Below are positions 44,179 through 54,099 of a DNA stretch of 64,000 bases, in pieces. Within the stretch, counting starts at the first letter, position 1, and the number at the start of each line of letters is the position of its first letter. The position numbers and the translations under genes were made by a program. The stretch is from positions 72,917 to 136,916 of the forward strand of contig JAHHQN010000004.1 of NCBI GenBank assembly GCA_020026375.1, written 5' to 3'. The notes under the pieces were generated by a model. It saw nothing but the letters and a program-made list of their open reading frames with translations. It was not told where the DNA came from and did not search any database. This stretch comes from Alistipes sp. (GTDB lineage: Bacteria; Bacteroidota; Bacteroidia; Bacteroidales; Rikenellaceae).

Positions 44179-47100
44179 TTAATTTTTATGGTTATTTTTT
44201 ATCAGAAAATTCAATATGTCACCCATCAGACGGTCTCTCTCCGCCTCTTCGGTGATGCTCTCGAACGGGAAGCCCATCACAGCGGTGCGGTTTCCTTCGT
44301 CGGAGATGACCATTGCCGAGCCCTGATTGTCGACATAGCGCAGGACAGTGTGCGATTTGTCGTCCGCAGGGCGGATTTCCTCGACGCGCTCGACCTTGTA
44401 ATGCTCCTCGCACAACTCGTCGTTGAAACGGTAATCTCCACGGCGGAAGTTGCCTTTCGAGGCAGTGACTCTCAACTTGTTGCGATGTGTCTCAAGACGC
44501 GATTCGGGAAGGCAGTGCAGCACTTCGCTGACAAATGCCTGTCCCTCCTCTTCACGCAGGTCGGAGAGCAGGTAGCAGCCCGACACGAAGAGTGCGCCAC
44601 CCTTTGCGGCATATCCGCGCAGGGCGGTACGAAGCTCGCGGGGCAGGGCTTCGAATTCGGGTTGGCGGAGTCCGCGTCCCATGGGGGTCAGACACTGCTT
44701 GCCCAGAATCAAATCCACGGCATCGTACCGTTCGATGTCCGCCTCACCGTTCTTGACCGCTGCCACCGACGCCGAACAATAGGAGTAGCCGGCACGTGCC
44801 ACCGAGCGCCCGTGAAGGTAGGGATAATCGAAGGTGTTGCCGCCGATGATTTCGGTGGTGTAGTCGGTATTGCAGGCACCCAGCATCAGCGAGTCGTTGG
44901 GACAACGCAGCTGCCTGAGGTCATAGACCCGTTGCAGACCGGCGAAGGAGATGTCGCGTTTGTCGGGGACACCACCGTCGAGGTCGTAGCGGAAACCGGC
45001 CAGTGAGTCGTTGCGCATGATGAGCGGCGCACTGACACGCTCAAAGCCGTTGACCACCAGCACCTCACCCTTCTCGTCGATGGCGCGGCACGAAGAGAGT
45101 ATCTCGCTGGGAAAGCTCTCTCCGCCACGGTTGACGGCCGTGACCTTGTAGCTGTAGACGTGACCGCGCTCCTGCCCTGTGACGAACGATGCACGGGGAG
45201 TGTAGCGGCCCGAGTCGAATCCGCCGTCGTCCTTGCGCGTGTAGACGATGTAGCCCGTAGGCACGGCACTCTCCTCCAGCGAATCCAGCACGGGAGTCCA
45301 CGAGAGTCGCACGCTGTCGACGCCCTTGAATGTTGCGGCGAACGACTTGACGGGCAGTGGCTGCACCTCATACTCGGTGCCGTATTGCGAGGAGATGTAT
45401 TTCAAGATGCCTTTGTAGACGGCGCGGCTGACCAGAAACTTGAACCGCGGGTCGCTGCCGTAACGCATGTCGGCGAAATTCTGATGCGAGAGCAACTCCA
45501 GCAGCATGGTGGGTGCATGAGGAATGCGTGCTTCGAAATAGGGACGGTTCCACAATCCGCGGCGACGCCATTCGGGTTCCCAGGTGCGGCGTATGTCGCC
45601 GACAATCTGGGTCATCACCATGTCGGTCAAATCGCGCGAGCGGTAGCGGCTGGCACCGCCGTAGAAGCGTCCGCCGTCCTCACGGGTGCAGAAGATACCC
45701 AGTGTGCCGATGATTTCGTCACCCTCCTTGGCTCCCGAATCGGAGTGGAAGGCCAGAGCCAGGTCGACGGGTATGTTGAGTCCCAGTGAGTCGGGCATGC
45801 GCTTCGAACCTCCCATAAGGGCATTGACCCAGCGGGCGCGCGACATGATGTCGTCCTTGTAGTCGTCGCCGAAGGATTTGGGGCTGTAGACCTCGGGCGA
45901 GTAGCCGGCCCACTGCAACCAATAGCGCGCCGCCTCGCAGTAGCGCGGATGTCCGCTGGTCTCCGACAGGTAGCTGCCGTCGTCGTGCCGCAGTGAGGCC
46001 TTGACCTCACGGGTCATGTTGCCGTAGCCGCCGCCTATCTTCACGGCGTCGGCCGAGATGCGCTGACCGGCCTTGTCGGAACTGTTGTGCAGGGTGACCA
46101 CCTCCTGTTTTCCGGCATCGAGCGGAAAATTGCCCAAATAAATCCATGTTCCGCCGCCCATCTTCTGGTTGACGGCATAGCGGCTCTCGCCTCCGGCATG
46201 ATGCACCACATAGGTGACATCGTCGGCACTGTCGTCGTAGGTGGCGTAGCTTACATACACAGCATAATCGCCCTTTTGGGGAATGTCGGCACTCCACACG
46301 GCTTTGGCTGTCGCGCGGCCGTTGACACTCATCACGTAACGGGTCGTACCCTCGCGAAAGGGATTCTCCCCGGCCCGATAGACCTGACGGCGATGGGCGA
46401 ATCCTCCGACCCCCGTCTGCCAGCCGTGACCGCTCTCGCGGTAGGTTTCATGGGCATCGTTGTCGGCAATGGCCTCATTGCGCTGGGTATCCCTCTCGCG
46501 GGGCATGAGTACGCATGCGCCTGCATTTTCGAGCATCGGCACCAGATACGGCAGGACATAGCTTTGGGTGTAGAGGTCCTCGCAGGTCTGCCACAGGAAG
46601 GAGCGTTGCCAGCGCCATGTGTTGCGGGGTTGGTCGAAATAGTAGCCGTGGCTCTGCCATACGGCCAGATGGCGGCCCGAAAGTCCGTGGGTCGGGGTGT
46701 CGACAGCATCGGAGAGCGGTCTTACCAGTGGCTTTGCGCAAGTGTTGACAAAGGGTATGGGACCGCGCGGCTTGGGCGACGAAGTCCGTTTTCCGCGTCT
46801 TGAAGTTTCGGGTTCGGCCCCCTTGTCTGCCGCCGTTGTGCGGTAGGCCATCGGTATGAGTTCCGATATTTCGTGACGGTCGGTGTAGACCTCAATCGCA
46901 TAGTTTTTGTAGGCAGCCGGCAGACCCTCGCGAATGATGCGTCGCATTTCCTTCACATTGTCTTCGCGGAAGGGATAGTAGGAAAGACCTGTCGAGAAGT
47001 AGAATTTGAGGGTGTTGCGCGTGATGGTCACCGCATCAATTCTCACATTGCAGTAGGTGACCGTCTGTTTCACCATCTCCGAGACATTGCGTGCGATCTG

Positions 47101-47193
47101 GTATCGCGTGGAGCGGTTGATGCCTGCCGCATGGACATCGATGGAGGCCAGCAGCAGGAAGGACAGAAATGTATATTTAAGTCTATTTTTCAT
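44179..47193 (-). CDS. Amidase_3-like zinc amidase interrupted by a golvesin-like domain
   Basis: 1004 aa, exported (signal peptide about 1-22). Candidate zinc ligands H182 (AVWQSHG), E233 (PRERD) and H483 (LAFHSDS), with catalytic E566 (LLELLSH), match N-acetylmuramoyl-L-alanine amidase order. Between E233 and H483 lies an inserted beta-rich golvesin/CBM-like domain (about 262-390). An FN3-like domain follows at about 615-700, and a Rossmann-like C-terminal part ends the protein. Relatives are often labelled xanthan lyase. The peptidoglycan role is inferred from the ligands. ATG at 47193; overlaps the symporter gene by 11 nt. Confidence 0.82.
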   Translation of the reverse strand: MKNRLKYTFLSFLLLASIDVHAAGINRSTRYQIARNVSEMVKQTVTYCNVRIDAVTITRNTLKFYFSTGLSYYPFREDNVKEMRRIIREGLPAAYKNYAIEVYTDRHEISELIPMAYRTTAADKGAEPETSRRGKRTSSPKPRGPIPFVNTCAKPLVRPLSDAVDTPTHGLSGRHLAVWQSHGYYFDQPRNTWRWQRSFLWQTCEDLYTQSYVLPYLVPMLENAGACVLMPRERDTQRNEAIADNDAHETYRESGHGWQTGVGGFAHRRQVYRAGENPFREGTTRYVMSVNGRATAKAVWSADIPQKGDYAVYVSYATYDDSADDVTYVVHHAGGESRYAVNQKMGGGTWIYLGNFPLDAGKQEVVTLHNSSDKAGQRISADAVKIGGGYGNMTREVKASLRHDDGSYLSETSGHPRYCEAARYWLQWAGYSPEVYSPKSFGDDYKDDIMSRARWVNALMGGSKRMPDSLGLNIPVDLALAFHSDSGAKEGDEIIGTLGIFCTREDGGRFYGGASRYRSRDLTDMVMTQIVGDIRRTWEPEWRRRGLWNRPYFEARIPHAPTMLLELLSHQNFADMRYGSDPRFKFLVSRAVYKGILKYISSQYGTEYEVQPLPVKSFAATFKGVDSVRLSWTPVLDSLEESAVPTGYIVYTRKDDGGFDSGRYTPRASFVTGQERGHVYSYKVTAVNRGGESFPSEILSSCRAIDEKGEVLVVNGFERVSAPLIMRNDSLAGFRYDLDGGVPDKRDISFAGLQRVYDLRQLRCPNDSLMLGACNTDYTTEIIGGNTFDYPYLHGRSVARAGYSYCSASVAAVKNGEADIERYDAVDLILGKQCLTPMGRGLRQPEFEALPRELRTALRGYAAKGGALFVSGCYLLSDLREEEGQAFVSEVLHCLPESRLETHRNKLRVTASKGNFRRGDYRFNDELCEEHYKVERVEEIRPADDKSHTVLRYVDNQGSAMVISDEGNRTAVMGFPFESITEEAERDRLMGDILNFLIKNNHKN

Positions 47194-48634
47194 GATTCCT
47201 GACAAGCAGCAACATTCCCGCAAAGGTGAATGCCGCATTATAAATCAACAATTCGAAACCTATCTGGTAATTCCAGTATTCGCGTGCCGTCCACTGTATG
47301 GCGATGCTCAACAGCGGAGCTGCGACAGCCACCCACGGCACGAAGCGGTCGCGCACCTTCCAGGGGGTGAACATACCGAAGAGGAACATGCCCAGTATCG
47401 GGCCATAGGTGTAGCTGGCCATCTTGTAGACCAGATTGATGACACTGTCGTCGGCCAGCAGTTCGAAGGCCATAATCAGCAGCAGCATGCCCACCGCCAT
47501 GAGGATATGCACGCGATGGCGCACCACGGTCAGCCGTATGTCGTCGTAGCGTTTCGTGCCATCGAGGATATCGACGGTAAACGAGGTGGTGAGTGCCGTC
47601 AGTGCCGAGCCGGCCGCCGAGTAGGTACTGGAGATGAGTCCGATGACGAACAACACGCCCACAATGGTCGGAAGTCCGCCGTCGACGGCCACCATCGGGA
47701 AAATCTGGTCACCCTTTTCGGGCAGGGCCATGCCTGTGCGCTCCATGTAGATGTGGAGCAGCACGCCCAGCACCAGAAACAGGTAGATGACCACAATCTG
47801 CGAGAGGGCCGTCATCACGATGTTCTTCTGTGCGTCGCGCGGCGTGCGACACGACATGTTGCGTTGCATCATGTCCTGATCGAGACCGGTCATGGCCACC
47901 AGCATGACGATGCCGGCCAAAAACATCTTCCAGAAGTAGCGGTCGGAGGAAGGGTCGTCGAAGAACAGTATCCTGGAGAGGGGGGACGCGGTGACCTCAC
48001 GGCTCAGGTCCGCGACATTGAAGTTGAGCGAACGGGCGATGAAAAAGAGGGTCAGCACCAGACTGCCCACCAGACACAGTGTCTTGAGCGTGTCGGTCCA
48101 GATGAGCGACTTCACGCCGCCCTGACGGGTGTAGAGCCACACCAGTAGCATCGAAAGCGAGGCATTGAGCCAGAACGGCAGGCCGTAGTGCGAGAAGACC
48201 AGCACCTGCATGACCGTGCAGACCACATAGACGCGGAGTGCCGCCCCGAGGATTTTCGAAAGGAAGAAGAACGCGGCTCCCGAGCGGTGGGAGGCCATGC
48301 CGAAACGGGTGTCGAGGTACTCATAGAGCGAGACGACTTTCAGTCGGTAGAGTGTCGGAATCAGCACAAAGGCGACGATGAACTGACCGAGTGTGAATCC
48401 GGCCACCATCTGCATGTAGGAGAAGGCGTCCGTGGCCACGGAACCCGGCACGGAGATGAACGTGACACCCGATATCGCGGCTCCGATCATGGCCGTTGCG
48501 GCCATATACCAGGGGGTTTGTCGGTTGCCGGTGAAGAAGGCCGCATTCCCGGCCCTGCGTCCCGAATACCAGGCGATGGTGAAGAGAATGGCAATATAGC
48601 CCAATACGGTGAGGATTACTGCTGAAGGTGTCAT
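47183..48634 (-). CDS. Sodium:solute symporter (SSS family)
   Basis: 483 aa, about 13 membrane helices. SSS landmarks: the unwound first helix region GYIAILFTIAWYSGRRAG, TAMIGAAISGVTFISVPG and the sodium-site helix GLISSTYSAAGSALTALTTS. The substrate is not predictable from the sequence; its link with a glycan or wall amidase suggests a sugar or muropeptide product. The ATG at 48634 was chosen because the longer frame begins with a TTG. Confidence 0.92.
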   Translation of the reverse strand: MTPSAVILTVLGYIAILFTIAWYSGRRAGNAAFFTGNRQTPWYMAATAMIGAAISGVTFISVPGSVATDAFSYMQMVAGFTLGQFIVAFVLIPTLYRLKVVSLYEYLDTRFGMASHRSGAAFFFLSKILGAALRVYVVCTVMQVLVFSHYGLPFWLNASLSMLLVWLYTRQGGVKSLIWTDTLKTLCLVGSLVLTLFFIARSLNFNVADLSREVTASPLSRILFFDDPSSDRYFWKMFLAGIVMLVAMTGLDQDMMQRNMSCRTPRDAQKNIVMTALSQIVVIYLFLVLGVLLHIYMERTGMALPEKGDQIFPMVAVDGGLPTIVGVLFVIGLISSTYSAAGSALTALTTSFTVDILDGTKRYDDIRLTVVRHRVHILMAVGMLLLIMAFELLADDSVINLVYKMASYTYGPILGMFLFGMFTPWKVRDRFVPWVAVAAPLLSIAIQWTAREYWNYQIGFELLIYNAAFTFAGMLLLVRNHEK

Positions 48635-48655
48635 TTCGGTTTTTGTAAAAGCACA

Positions 48656-48663
48656 CAAATGTA
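48656..48663 (-). promoter_or_regulatory. -7 element of the symporter operon
   Basis: TACATTTG on the minus strand, full TAnnTTTG match about 21 nt before the ATG, implying a short leader. No convincing -33 box. Confidence 0.35.
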
Positions 48664-48765
48664 CAAATTATCGTCGGATATTGTCATGTTTGTCGCCGAA
48701 AAAAACGCGTCACACCTCTCTCGAAGGGCTCGATTGTCCCTGTCGTAAAGTGTGCGGCCAAAGGT

Positions 48766-48795
48766 TTTGACTCCCGAGATAATTTCCTAACTTTG
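48766..48795 (+). promoter_or_regulatory. Promoter of the helicase-nuclease gene
   Basis: TTTG (48766-48769), 18 nt, TAACTTTG (48788-48795), 29 nt before the ATG. Both boxes match the Bacteroidetes consensus; the spacer is one or two bases short. Confidence 0.55.
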
Positions 48796-48824
48796 TATAT
48801 TGACTCATTTCACGGTATTGCAAT

Positions 48825-51626
48825 ATGAACCACCTCTCGGATAACATGATACTCATCGACGGCCGATTGCCCGACCATCGGATCGCGAAATGCGACTTCG
48901 ATGAGCGTCGTCGGAAATATCATATCACCTTCTGCAGCAGCGACAAGGTCTACGACTATTCCCAACGGAGAATCACCCTGCTCACCCACCCTGTCGCCAT
49001 ACCGTCCCGACACTGCATGGTGAATCATCGGGGCAGGGCGTTGCAGCAGATTTGCAACATCTGGGAGTATCGCCATGCCGGGAGCTGTTTTTGGCGCGTG
49101 GAGTTCGCCAACGGTGAGGTTGCGGAGTATGACAGGGCGGCGCTCGAGGTGCGCAAGTCGTGTCTGCAAGATTCCACCTCAAGTCATATTCTCCGCTATT
49201 TCGAGCGTGTGGCGGCGCACAGTCCGCTGCGGGGCGACGACAACACACCCCTGCTCTCGAAGCAGTACGACCATCTGCGTTTCATCGACCGACAGTCGGC
49301 TGCAGCCTGCTATCTCAACCCCACGCTCTCGCCACCGTTGCAGCGGCAGCACGACACGTTGATCTATCCCTTCGGCAGCAATGCCAGCCAGAAGAGGGCC
49401 GTAGAGCAGGCTTTCGCCTGTCAGCTCAGTGTCATTGAAGGCCCTCCGGGAACCGGAAAGACGCAGACCATACTCAACATCATCGCCAATATTCTCTGCA
49501 AGGGGCAGACCGTGCTGGTGGTGTCGAACAGCAACTCGGCCATAGGAAACATTGCGGAGCGGCTCGAGCAGCGTCACTATGGTTTTCTGGTGGCGGAGTT
49601 GGGCAGTGCTGCAAACAGGGAGCAGTTCCTGAAGATGCAGGCCTTCGACAAAATCTACCCACACTGTATGTTCAAGTCATGGAAAAACAGTGAGGCCGAC
49701 AAGCCGAACTACCTCTCGCGTTTGGAGCGACTCACCCAAAAGCTGTGTCTGTTGTTCGAGAAACAGGAGGAGTTGTTCCATGCCAGACAAGAGTATGACG
49801 CGCTGAAACTCGAGCAGCGGCATTTCCGTGAAGAGGTGCATCACCCGCTGCCCTCTCTGCGGAGCCACTCTTCGTCCCTTCAGCTCGTCCGCCTGTGGCA
49901 GGAGCTGCAACGCTATGGCGAGGAGCCGAAAGTATGGGCAGGGAAACGATGGTGGCGCACACTGATGACGGATTGGCGTGCCGTCACAATATTCGGGGTG
50001 AATGCGCGCCGCTTCCTGCAACTCGATGCCGAGGAGCGCATCACCCTCCTTCAGGAGCGTTATTACGGTGCGCGAATGGCGGAACTCGGTCGGCAAATCT
50101 CCGCTTTGGAGCAACTTATCGAGAGGTCGGACGGAGACGAGATGCTGGAGTATCTCTATACCCTTTCGGGTATCTATCTCAACAACCGACTCTATGAACG
50201 CTATGGCGGACATCGGGTGAAACCCTTTTTCACGGAGACCATGATGCGGCAGAATCCCGACGGTTTTCTGCAGGAATTTCCCGTGGTGCTGAGTACCACG
50301 TTCTCCTCTTACGGCAACTTCGGCCATCGCGTATTGTTCGACTATGTGATTATGGACGAAGCCTCGCAGGTCTCCTCCGAGACAGGGGTCCTGGCATTGG
50401 CCTGCGCCCGTAACGCGGTGATTGTCGGCGACTCGATGCAGCTGCCCAACGTGGTGACGGCGGAGGACAGACTCTTGCTTGGCAATCTGGCCCGCGAGAT
50501 GCGGCTGCCCGAGGTGTATGACTGCACCAGATACAGTTTCCTCGACTCGCTGTGTCGTGTCGTGGACGGCGTCCCGCGTACCCTGCTCAAGGAGCATTAC
50601 CGCTGCCATCCAAAAATCATTGCATTCTGCAATCAGAAGTTCTATGGCGGACAGTTGATGTATATGACCGAGGACAAGGGGGAAGAGAATGTGATGACGG
50701 CCATACGCACCGTGAGGGGCAATCACTCACGCGACCACATGAACCAGCGCGAAGTAGATGTCATCGGCGAGGAGGTGCTTCCGCAGTTGAAGGTCTCTCC
50801 CGACCAGATAGGTATCATAGCCCCCTACAACCATCAGGTCGACCGCTTGCGCCGGCAACTGGGTGAGGTAGCCGATATCGCTACCGTACATAAGTTTCAG
50901 GGACGCGAGAAGGACACCATAATCCTCTCGACGGTGGACGATGTCGTCACACCGTTCTCCGACGATGCCCATCTGTTGAATGTGGCCGTTTCGAGGGCCA
51001 AACGCCGCTTCTGCCTGGTGGTATCGGGCAATCCGCAGCCACAGGAGAGCAATCTTGGGGACTTGTTGGGGTATATCGAATACAACAATTTCACGGTCAG
51101 CGACAGCAGGCTGCGTTCCATCTTCGACTACCTCTACCAACCCTACACGGTCGCCTTGCAGAAGTTTCTTCGCCGTCATCGCCATATCTCGCAATATGCT
51201 TCCGAGAATCTTACCTTTGCCCTGCTGGAGGAGATACTCTCCTCCTCGCCCCGATACCGTCATCTGGGAATTGTCTGCCATCAGTCGTTGCGGCTGCTCA
51301 TCGGCGACTTCTCGCTGATGACACCCGACGAAAAACGATATGCGGCCCGTGCAGCCACACACATCGACTTTCTGATTTACAACCGTGTGAGCAAGAAGGC
51401 GGTACTGGCCGTCGAAACCGACGGCTACGACTACCACAAGGACGGTAGCCGACAGGCTGTCCGAGATGCCATGAAGGACGATATTCTGACCAAGTACGGC
51501 ATTCCTTTCCTGCGTTTGCCGACTACGGGCTGCAATGAGCGGCAACGTATCGAATCGAAGTTGGAGGAGCTGGTCGGAAGATGCGATACCTGTTTTTGCA
51601 AAGCCGACCCCGGTGTAAAAGCCTAA
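48825..51626 (+). CDS. SF1 helicase fused to a PD-(D/E)xK-like nuclease
   Basis: 933 aa. The DNA2/NAM7-like helicase core has Walker A GPPGTGKT (206-213), Walker B VIMDEASQ, motif III GDSMQLPNV, then EHYRCHPKIIAFCN, VHKFQGREKDTIIL and LLNVAVSRAKRRF. The C-terminal 110 residues carry D848, E864-x-D866-G and H871, the layout of MTES_1575/DUF2726-type restriction-like nucleases. The N-terminal 180 residues are unassigned. Proteins with this architecture occur in phage-defence contexts, and a nucleic-acid restriction role is possible, but here the gene stands alone with its own promoter. Confidence 0.9.
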   Translation: MNHLSDNMILIDGRLPDHRIAKCDFDERRRKYHITFCSSDKVYDYSQRRITLLTHPVAIPSRHCMVNHRGRALQQICNIWEYRHAGSCFWRVEFANGEVAEYDRAALEVRKSCLQDSTSSHILRYFERVAAHSPLRGDDNTPLLSKQYDHLRFIDRQSAAACYLNPTLSPPLQRQHDTLIYPFGSNASQKRAVEQAFACQLSVIEGPPGTGKTQTILNIIANILCKGQTVLVVSNSNSAIGNIAERLEQRHYGFLVAELGSAANREQFLKMQAFDKIYPHCMFKSWKNSEADKPNYLSRLERLTQKLCLLFEKQEELFHARQEYDALKLEQRHFREEVHHPLPSLRSHSSSLQLVRLWQELQRYGEEPKVWAGKRWWRTLMTDWRAVTIFGVNARRFLQLDAEERITLLQERYYGARMAELGRQISALEQLIERSDGDEMLEYLYTLSGIYLNNRLYERYGGHRVKPFFTETMMRQNPDGFLQEFPVVLSTTFSSYGNFGHRVLFDYVIMDEASQVSSETGVLALACARNAVIVGDSMQLPNVVTAEDRLLLGNLAREMRLPEVYDCTRYSFLDSLCRVVDGVPRTLLKEHYRCHPKIIAFCNQKFYGGQLMYMTEDKGEENVMTAIRTVRGNHSRDHMNQREVDVIGEEVLPQLKVSPDQIGIIAPYNHQVDRLRRQLGEVADIATVHKFQGREKDTIILSTVDDVVTPFSDDAHLLNVAVSRAKRRFCLVVSGNPQPQESNLGDLLGYIEYNNFTVSDSRLRSIFDYLYQPYTVALQKFLRRHRHISQYASENLTFALLEEILSSSPRYRHLGIVCHQSLRLLIGDFSLMTPDEKRYAARAATHIDFLIYNRVSKKAVLAVETDGYDYHKDGSRQAVRDAMKDDILTKYGIPFLRLPTTGCNERQRIESKLEELVGRCDTCFCKADPGVKA

Positions 51627-51724
51627 TATCGCAAATTTTGTAGAGAATTTCGCAGATTGAGATATTAAAAAATGTTCTAAATTGAAGATTTTTTAGCGTT
51701 TTTGGCAAAAAAATGGCAAAATTT

Positions 51725-51755
51725 CTTGCTTATCAATCTGTGTTTACTACCTTTG
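51725..51755 (+). promoter_or_regulatory. Promoter of the biotin-dependent carboxyltransferase gene
   Basis: CTTG (51725-51728), 19 nt, TACCTTTG (51748-51755). The leader is about 65 nt. The 199-nt gap after the helicase gene otherwise holds only AT-rich sequence. Confidence 0.6.
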
Positions 51756-51825
51756 CCCAATCCTTAATGAGGACGCCCAATCGCGCCATATATAATAATG
51801 GAAACCAAATTATAAATATACTGGA

Positions 51826-53691
51826 ATGGGAAAAACTTTAAAAATCAGAGATTTGACGTTGCGTGACGGACAGCAGTCTTCGTTTGCAACACGTATGAAT
51901 CAGGCACAAATCAACCGATGCCTCCCGTTTTACAAAGATGCCAATTTCTACGCCATGGAAGTTTGGGGCGGTGCAGTACCCGACTCCGTGATGCGTTACC
52001 TCAATGAAAGCCCCTGGACCCGTCTGGAGACCATCTACAAGGAGGTGGGCGGTGTCTCGAAGCTGACCGCCCTCTCGCGTGGCCGCAACCTGTTCGGCTA
52101 CTCGCCCTATACCGACGAGATTATCGACGGATTCTGCCGCAATGCCATTGAGAGCGGTCTGGGCATCATGCGTATCTTCGATGCACTGAACGATGTCGAC
52201 AATGTCAAGTCTACCATCAAATATGTCAAGCAGTATGGCGGTATTGCCGACTGCGCCGTATGTTACACCGTAGACCCCAAATATCCTCCCCTCTCCTTCA
52301 TGCAGCGGCTGATGGGCAAGAAGAATCCCCAGCCCGTGTTCACCGATGCGTATTTTGTCGACAAGGCCAAGCAGCTGGCTGCTCTGGGTGCCGACATGAT
52401 TACCCTCAAGGACATGTCGGGTCTGATTCCTCCCCGTCGTATCGCCACACTGGTGAAGCTCATCAAGCAGAATGTGAATATCCCCGTCGATTTCCACACC
52501 CACTGCACACCGGGCTATGGTCTGGCGTCGGTGCTCTCGGCCATCATCGCCGGTGCCGACATCGTCGACACTAACTGCTGGTACTTTGCCGAGGGTACGG
52601 GAGCTCCCGCTCTGGAGTTCATCTATGTATTCTGCAAGAAGTTGGGTATCGACCTGGGTGTCAACATGGAGGCCGTGGCCAAAATCAATGTCGAGTTGCG
52701 CGAAATCCGCAAGGAGCTCAACATGTCGGTGTTCGGTGCCGAGAAGCCCGAACCCAAACCCTTCAATCCGTTGACCGACCAGCTGCCCAAGGAGATTGAC
52801 TCGCTCTTCGACGAGGCCATCAGAGCCGCCAAGGCCGACGACGAGGCCGCAACGATTGCCGCCTGTCAGAAAATCGAGGCCTACTTCGGTTTCCCTGCGC
52901 CCAACAAACTCGTGCAGGAGGCCGAAATCCCCGGTGGCATGTACTCCAATATGGTGGCACAGCTCAAGCAGTTCAACAGCGAGGAGATTCTGCCCCGTGC
53001 CATGGAGCTGATTCCCACCGTACGTCTGGCAGCAGGTCTTCCTCCCCTTGTGACCCCCACTTCGCAGATTGTGGGTGCACAGGCCGTCAACTGTGCGCGC
53101 GACGAGAAGGCCGGACGCCCCATGTATTCGCAGACCAGCGCGCAGTTCGTGGGTCTTGTGAAGGGTGAATACGGCAAGACTCCCGTCAAGATTGACCCCG
53201 AATTCCGATTCAAGATTTGCGGTGTGAGAGAGGAGATTCCCTACGACACTTCGAAGTATCAGACTCAGCCCAACCCCGTATTGGCCGAGGCCGGCGGTGT
53301 GAAGCTCGCAGAAACCGAGAAGGAGATGTTGCTGCTGGAGCTCTTCCCGATGGTGGCCAAGAAGTTCCTCACCGACCTGAAGGTGAAGGCTTATCAGGCA
53401 AACAAGGCGGCAGAAGAGCAGGCCGAGGCCGAGAGAAAGGCTGCCGAAGCTCCTGCACCGCAGTTCGACCCGATTACGGGCAATACGGTCAATGCACCCC
53501 TTCCGGGCCACATCATCGATATCCTGGTCAAGGTGGGCGATGAGGTCAAGGCAGGTCAGGATATCCTGATTCTCGAGGCCATGAAGATGGAGAACTCCAT
53601 TACAAGCGATTACTCGGGTAAGGTGAAGCAGATTCTGGTCAATGTGGACGATATCGTGGCCACCGACCAGATACTTGTCGAGATTGAGTAA
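51826..53691 (+). CDS. Pyruvate carboxylase subunit B / oxaloacetate decarboxylase alpha-type protein
   Basis: 621 aa. The HMGL-like carboxyltransferase barrel (4-270) starts with IRDLTLRDGQQS and has the metal ligands in FHTHCTPGYG; a PYC_OADA domain follows; an Ala/Glu linker (about 525-550) leads to a biotinyl domain with K587 in EAMKMEN. It transfers CO2 between biotin and pyruvate or oxaloacetate. Partner subunits (biotin carboxylase, or membrane decarboxylase beta and gamma) are not adjacent, so the direction of the reaction cannot be decided. Monocistronic with a strong terminator. Confidence 0.93.
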   Translation: MGKTLKIRDLTLRDGQQSSFATRMNQAQINRCLPFYKDANFYAMEVWGGAVPDSVMRYLNESPWTRLETIYKEVGGVSKLTALSRGRNLFGYSPYTDEIIDGFCRNAIESGLGIMRIFDALNDVDNVKSTIKYVKQYGGIADCAVCYTVDPKYPPLSFMQRLMGKKNPQPVFTDAYFVDKAKQLAALGADMITLKDMSGLIPPRRIATLVKLIKQNVNIPVDFHTHCTPGYGLASVLSAIIAGADIVDTNCWYFAEGTGAPALEFIYVFCKKLGIDLGVNMEAVAKINVELREIRKELNMSVFGAEKPEPKPFNPLTDQLPKEIDSLFDEAIRAAKADDEAATIAACQKIEAYFGFPAPNKLVQEAEIPGGMYSNMVAQLKQFNSEEILPRAMELIPTVRLAAGLPPLVTPTSQIVGAQAVNCARDEKAGRPMYSQTSAQFVGLVKGEYGKTPVKIDPEFRFKICGVREEIPYDTSKYQTQPNPVLAEAGGVKLAETEKEMLLLELFPMVAKKFLTDLKVKAYQANKAAEEQAEAERKAAEAPAPQFDPITGNTVNAPLPGHIIDILVKVGDEVKAGQDILILEAMKMENSITSDYSGKVKQILVNVDDIVATDQILVEIE

Positions 53692-53714
53692 CCTGAATCA
53701 ATCCAAATATAAGG

Positions 53715-53749
53715 AAACCCCACGGATTCGAAATGAATCCGTGGGGTTT
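53715..53749 (+). terminator. Terminator of the carboxyltransferase gene
   Basis: AAACCCCACGGATTC (53715-53729) and GAATCCGTGGGGTTT (53735-53749), a perfect 15-bp stem with a 5-nt loop, followed by TGTCTTTG. It also lies after the mazG stop on the minus strand. Confidence 0.93.
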
Positions 53750-53775
53750 TGTCTTTGAAGCGATGGGCAACTCCC

Positions 53776-54099
53776 CTACTTCAGTTTTTCGTTGTTCTTG
53801 TGACGTTCCTTGTCGCGTGAGGTTTTCTTGGCGATATTGCGCGACATGGCCTCCGTCAAATCCACTCCCGTCTGATTGGCGATTGCGGCCACCACCCATA
53901 ATATATCAGCCAGCTCGTCACTGAGATTGTCCTTCTCTCCCTCCTTGAACGACTGGTCGCCATAGCGGCGTGCCATGACACGCGCCAACTCACCCACCTC
54001 TTCGGTGAGTATTGCCATGTTGGTCAGTTCGCTGAAATAGCGTACACCGTAGGTCTTTATCCAATGGTCTACGGTCTCCTGCAACTCTTTTATCTCCAT
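53776..54099 (-). CDS. MazG-like nucleotide pyrophosphohydrolase
   Basis: 107 aa, single all-alpha MazG domain. Metal ligands follow the EExxE then ExxD rule: E33, E34, E37 and E62, D65. Such small proteins hydrolyse (d)NTPs to monophosphates, perhaps cleansing altered nucleotides. It overlaps the O-methyltransferase stop by one base (TAATG) and is the last gene of the dapB operon. Confidence 0.93.
   Translation of the reverse strand: MEIKELQETVDHWIKTYGVRYFSELTNMAILTEEVGELARVMARRYGDQSFKEGEKDNLSDELADILWVVAAIANQTGVDLTEAMSRNIAKKTSRDKERHKNNEKLK

Noticed and set aside
51838..53511. 557-codon minus-strand frame opposite the carboxyltransferase gene
   Set aside because: Low-complexity Gly/Leu/His composition and no start context; the plus-strand protein has unmistakable motifs and a biotinyl domain.
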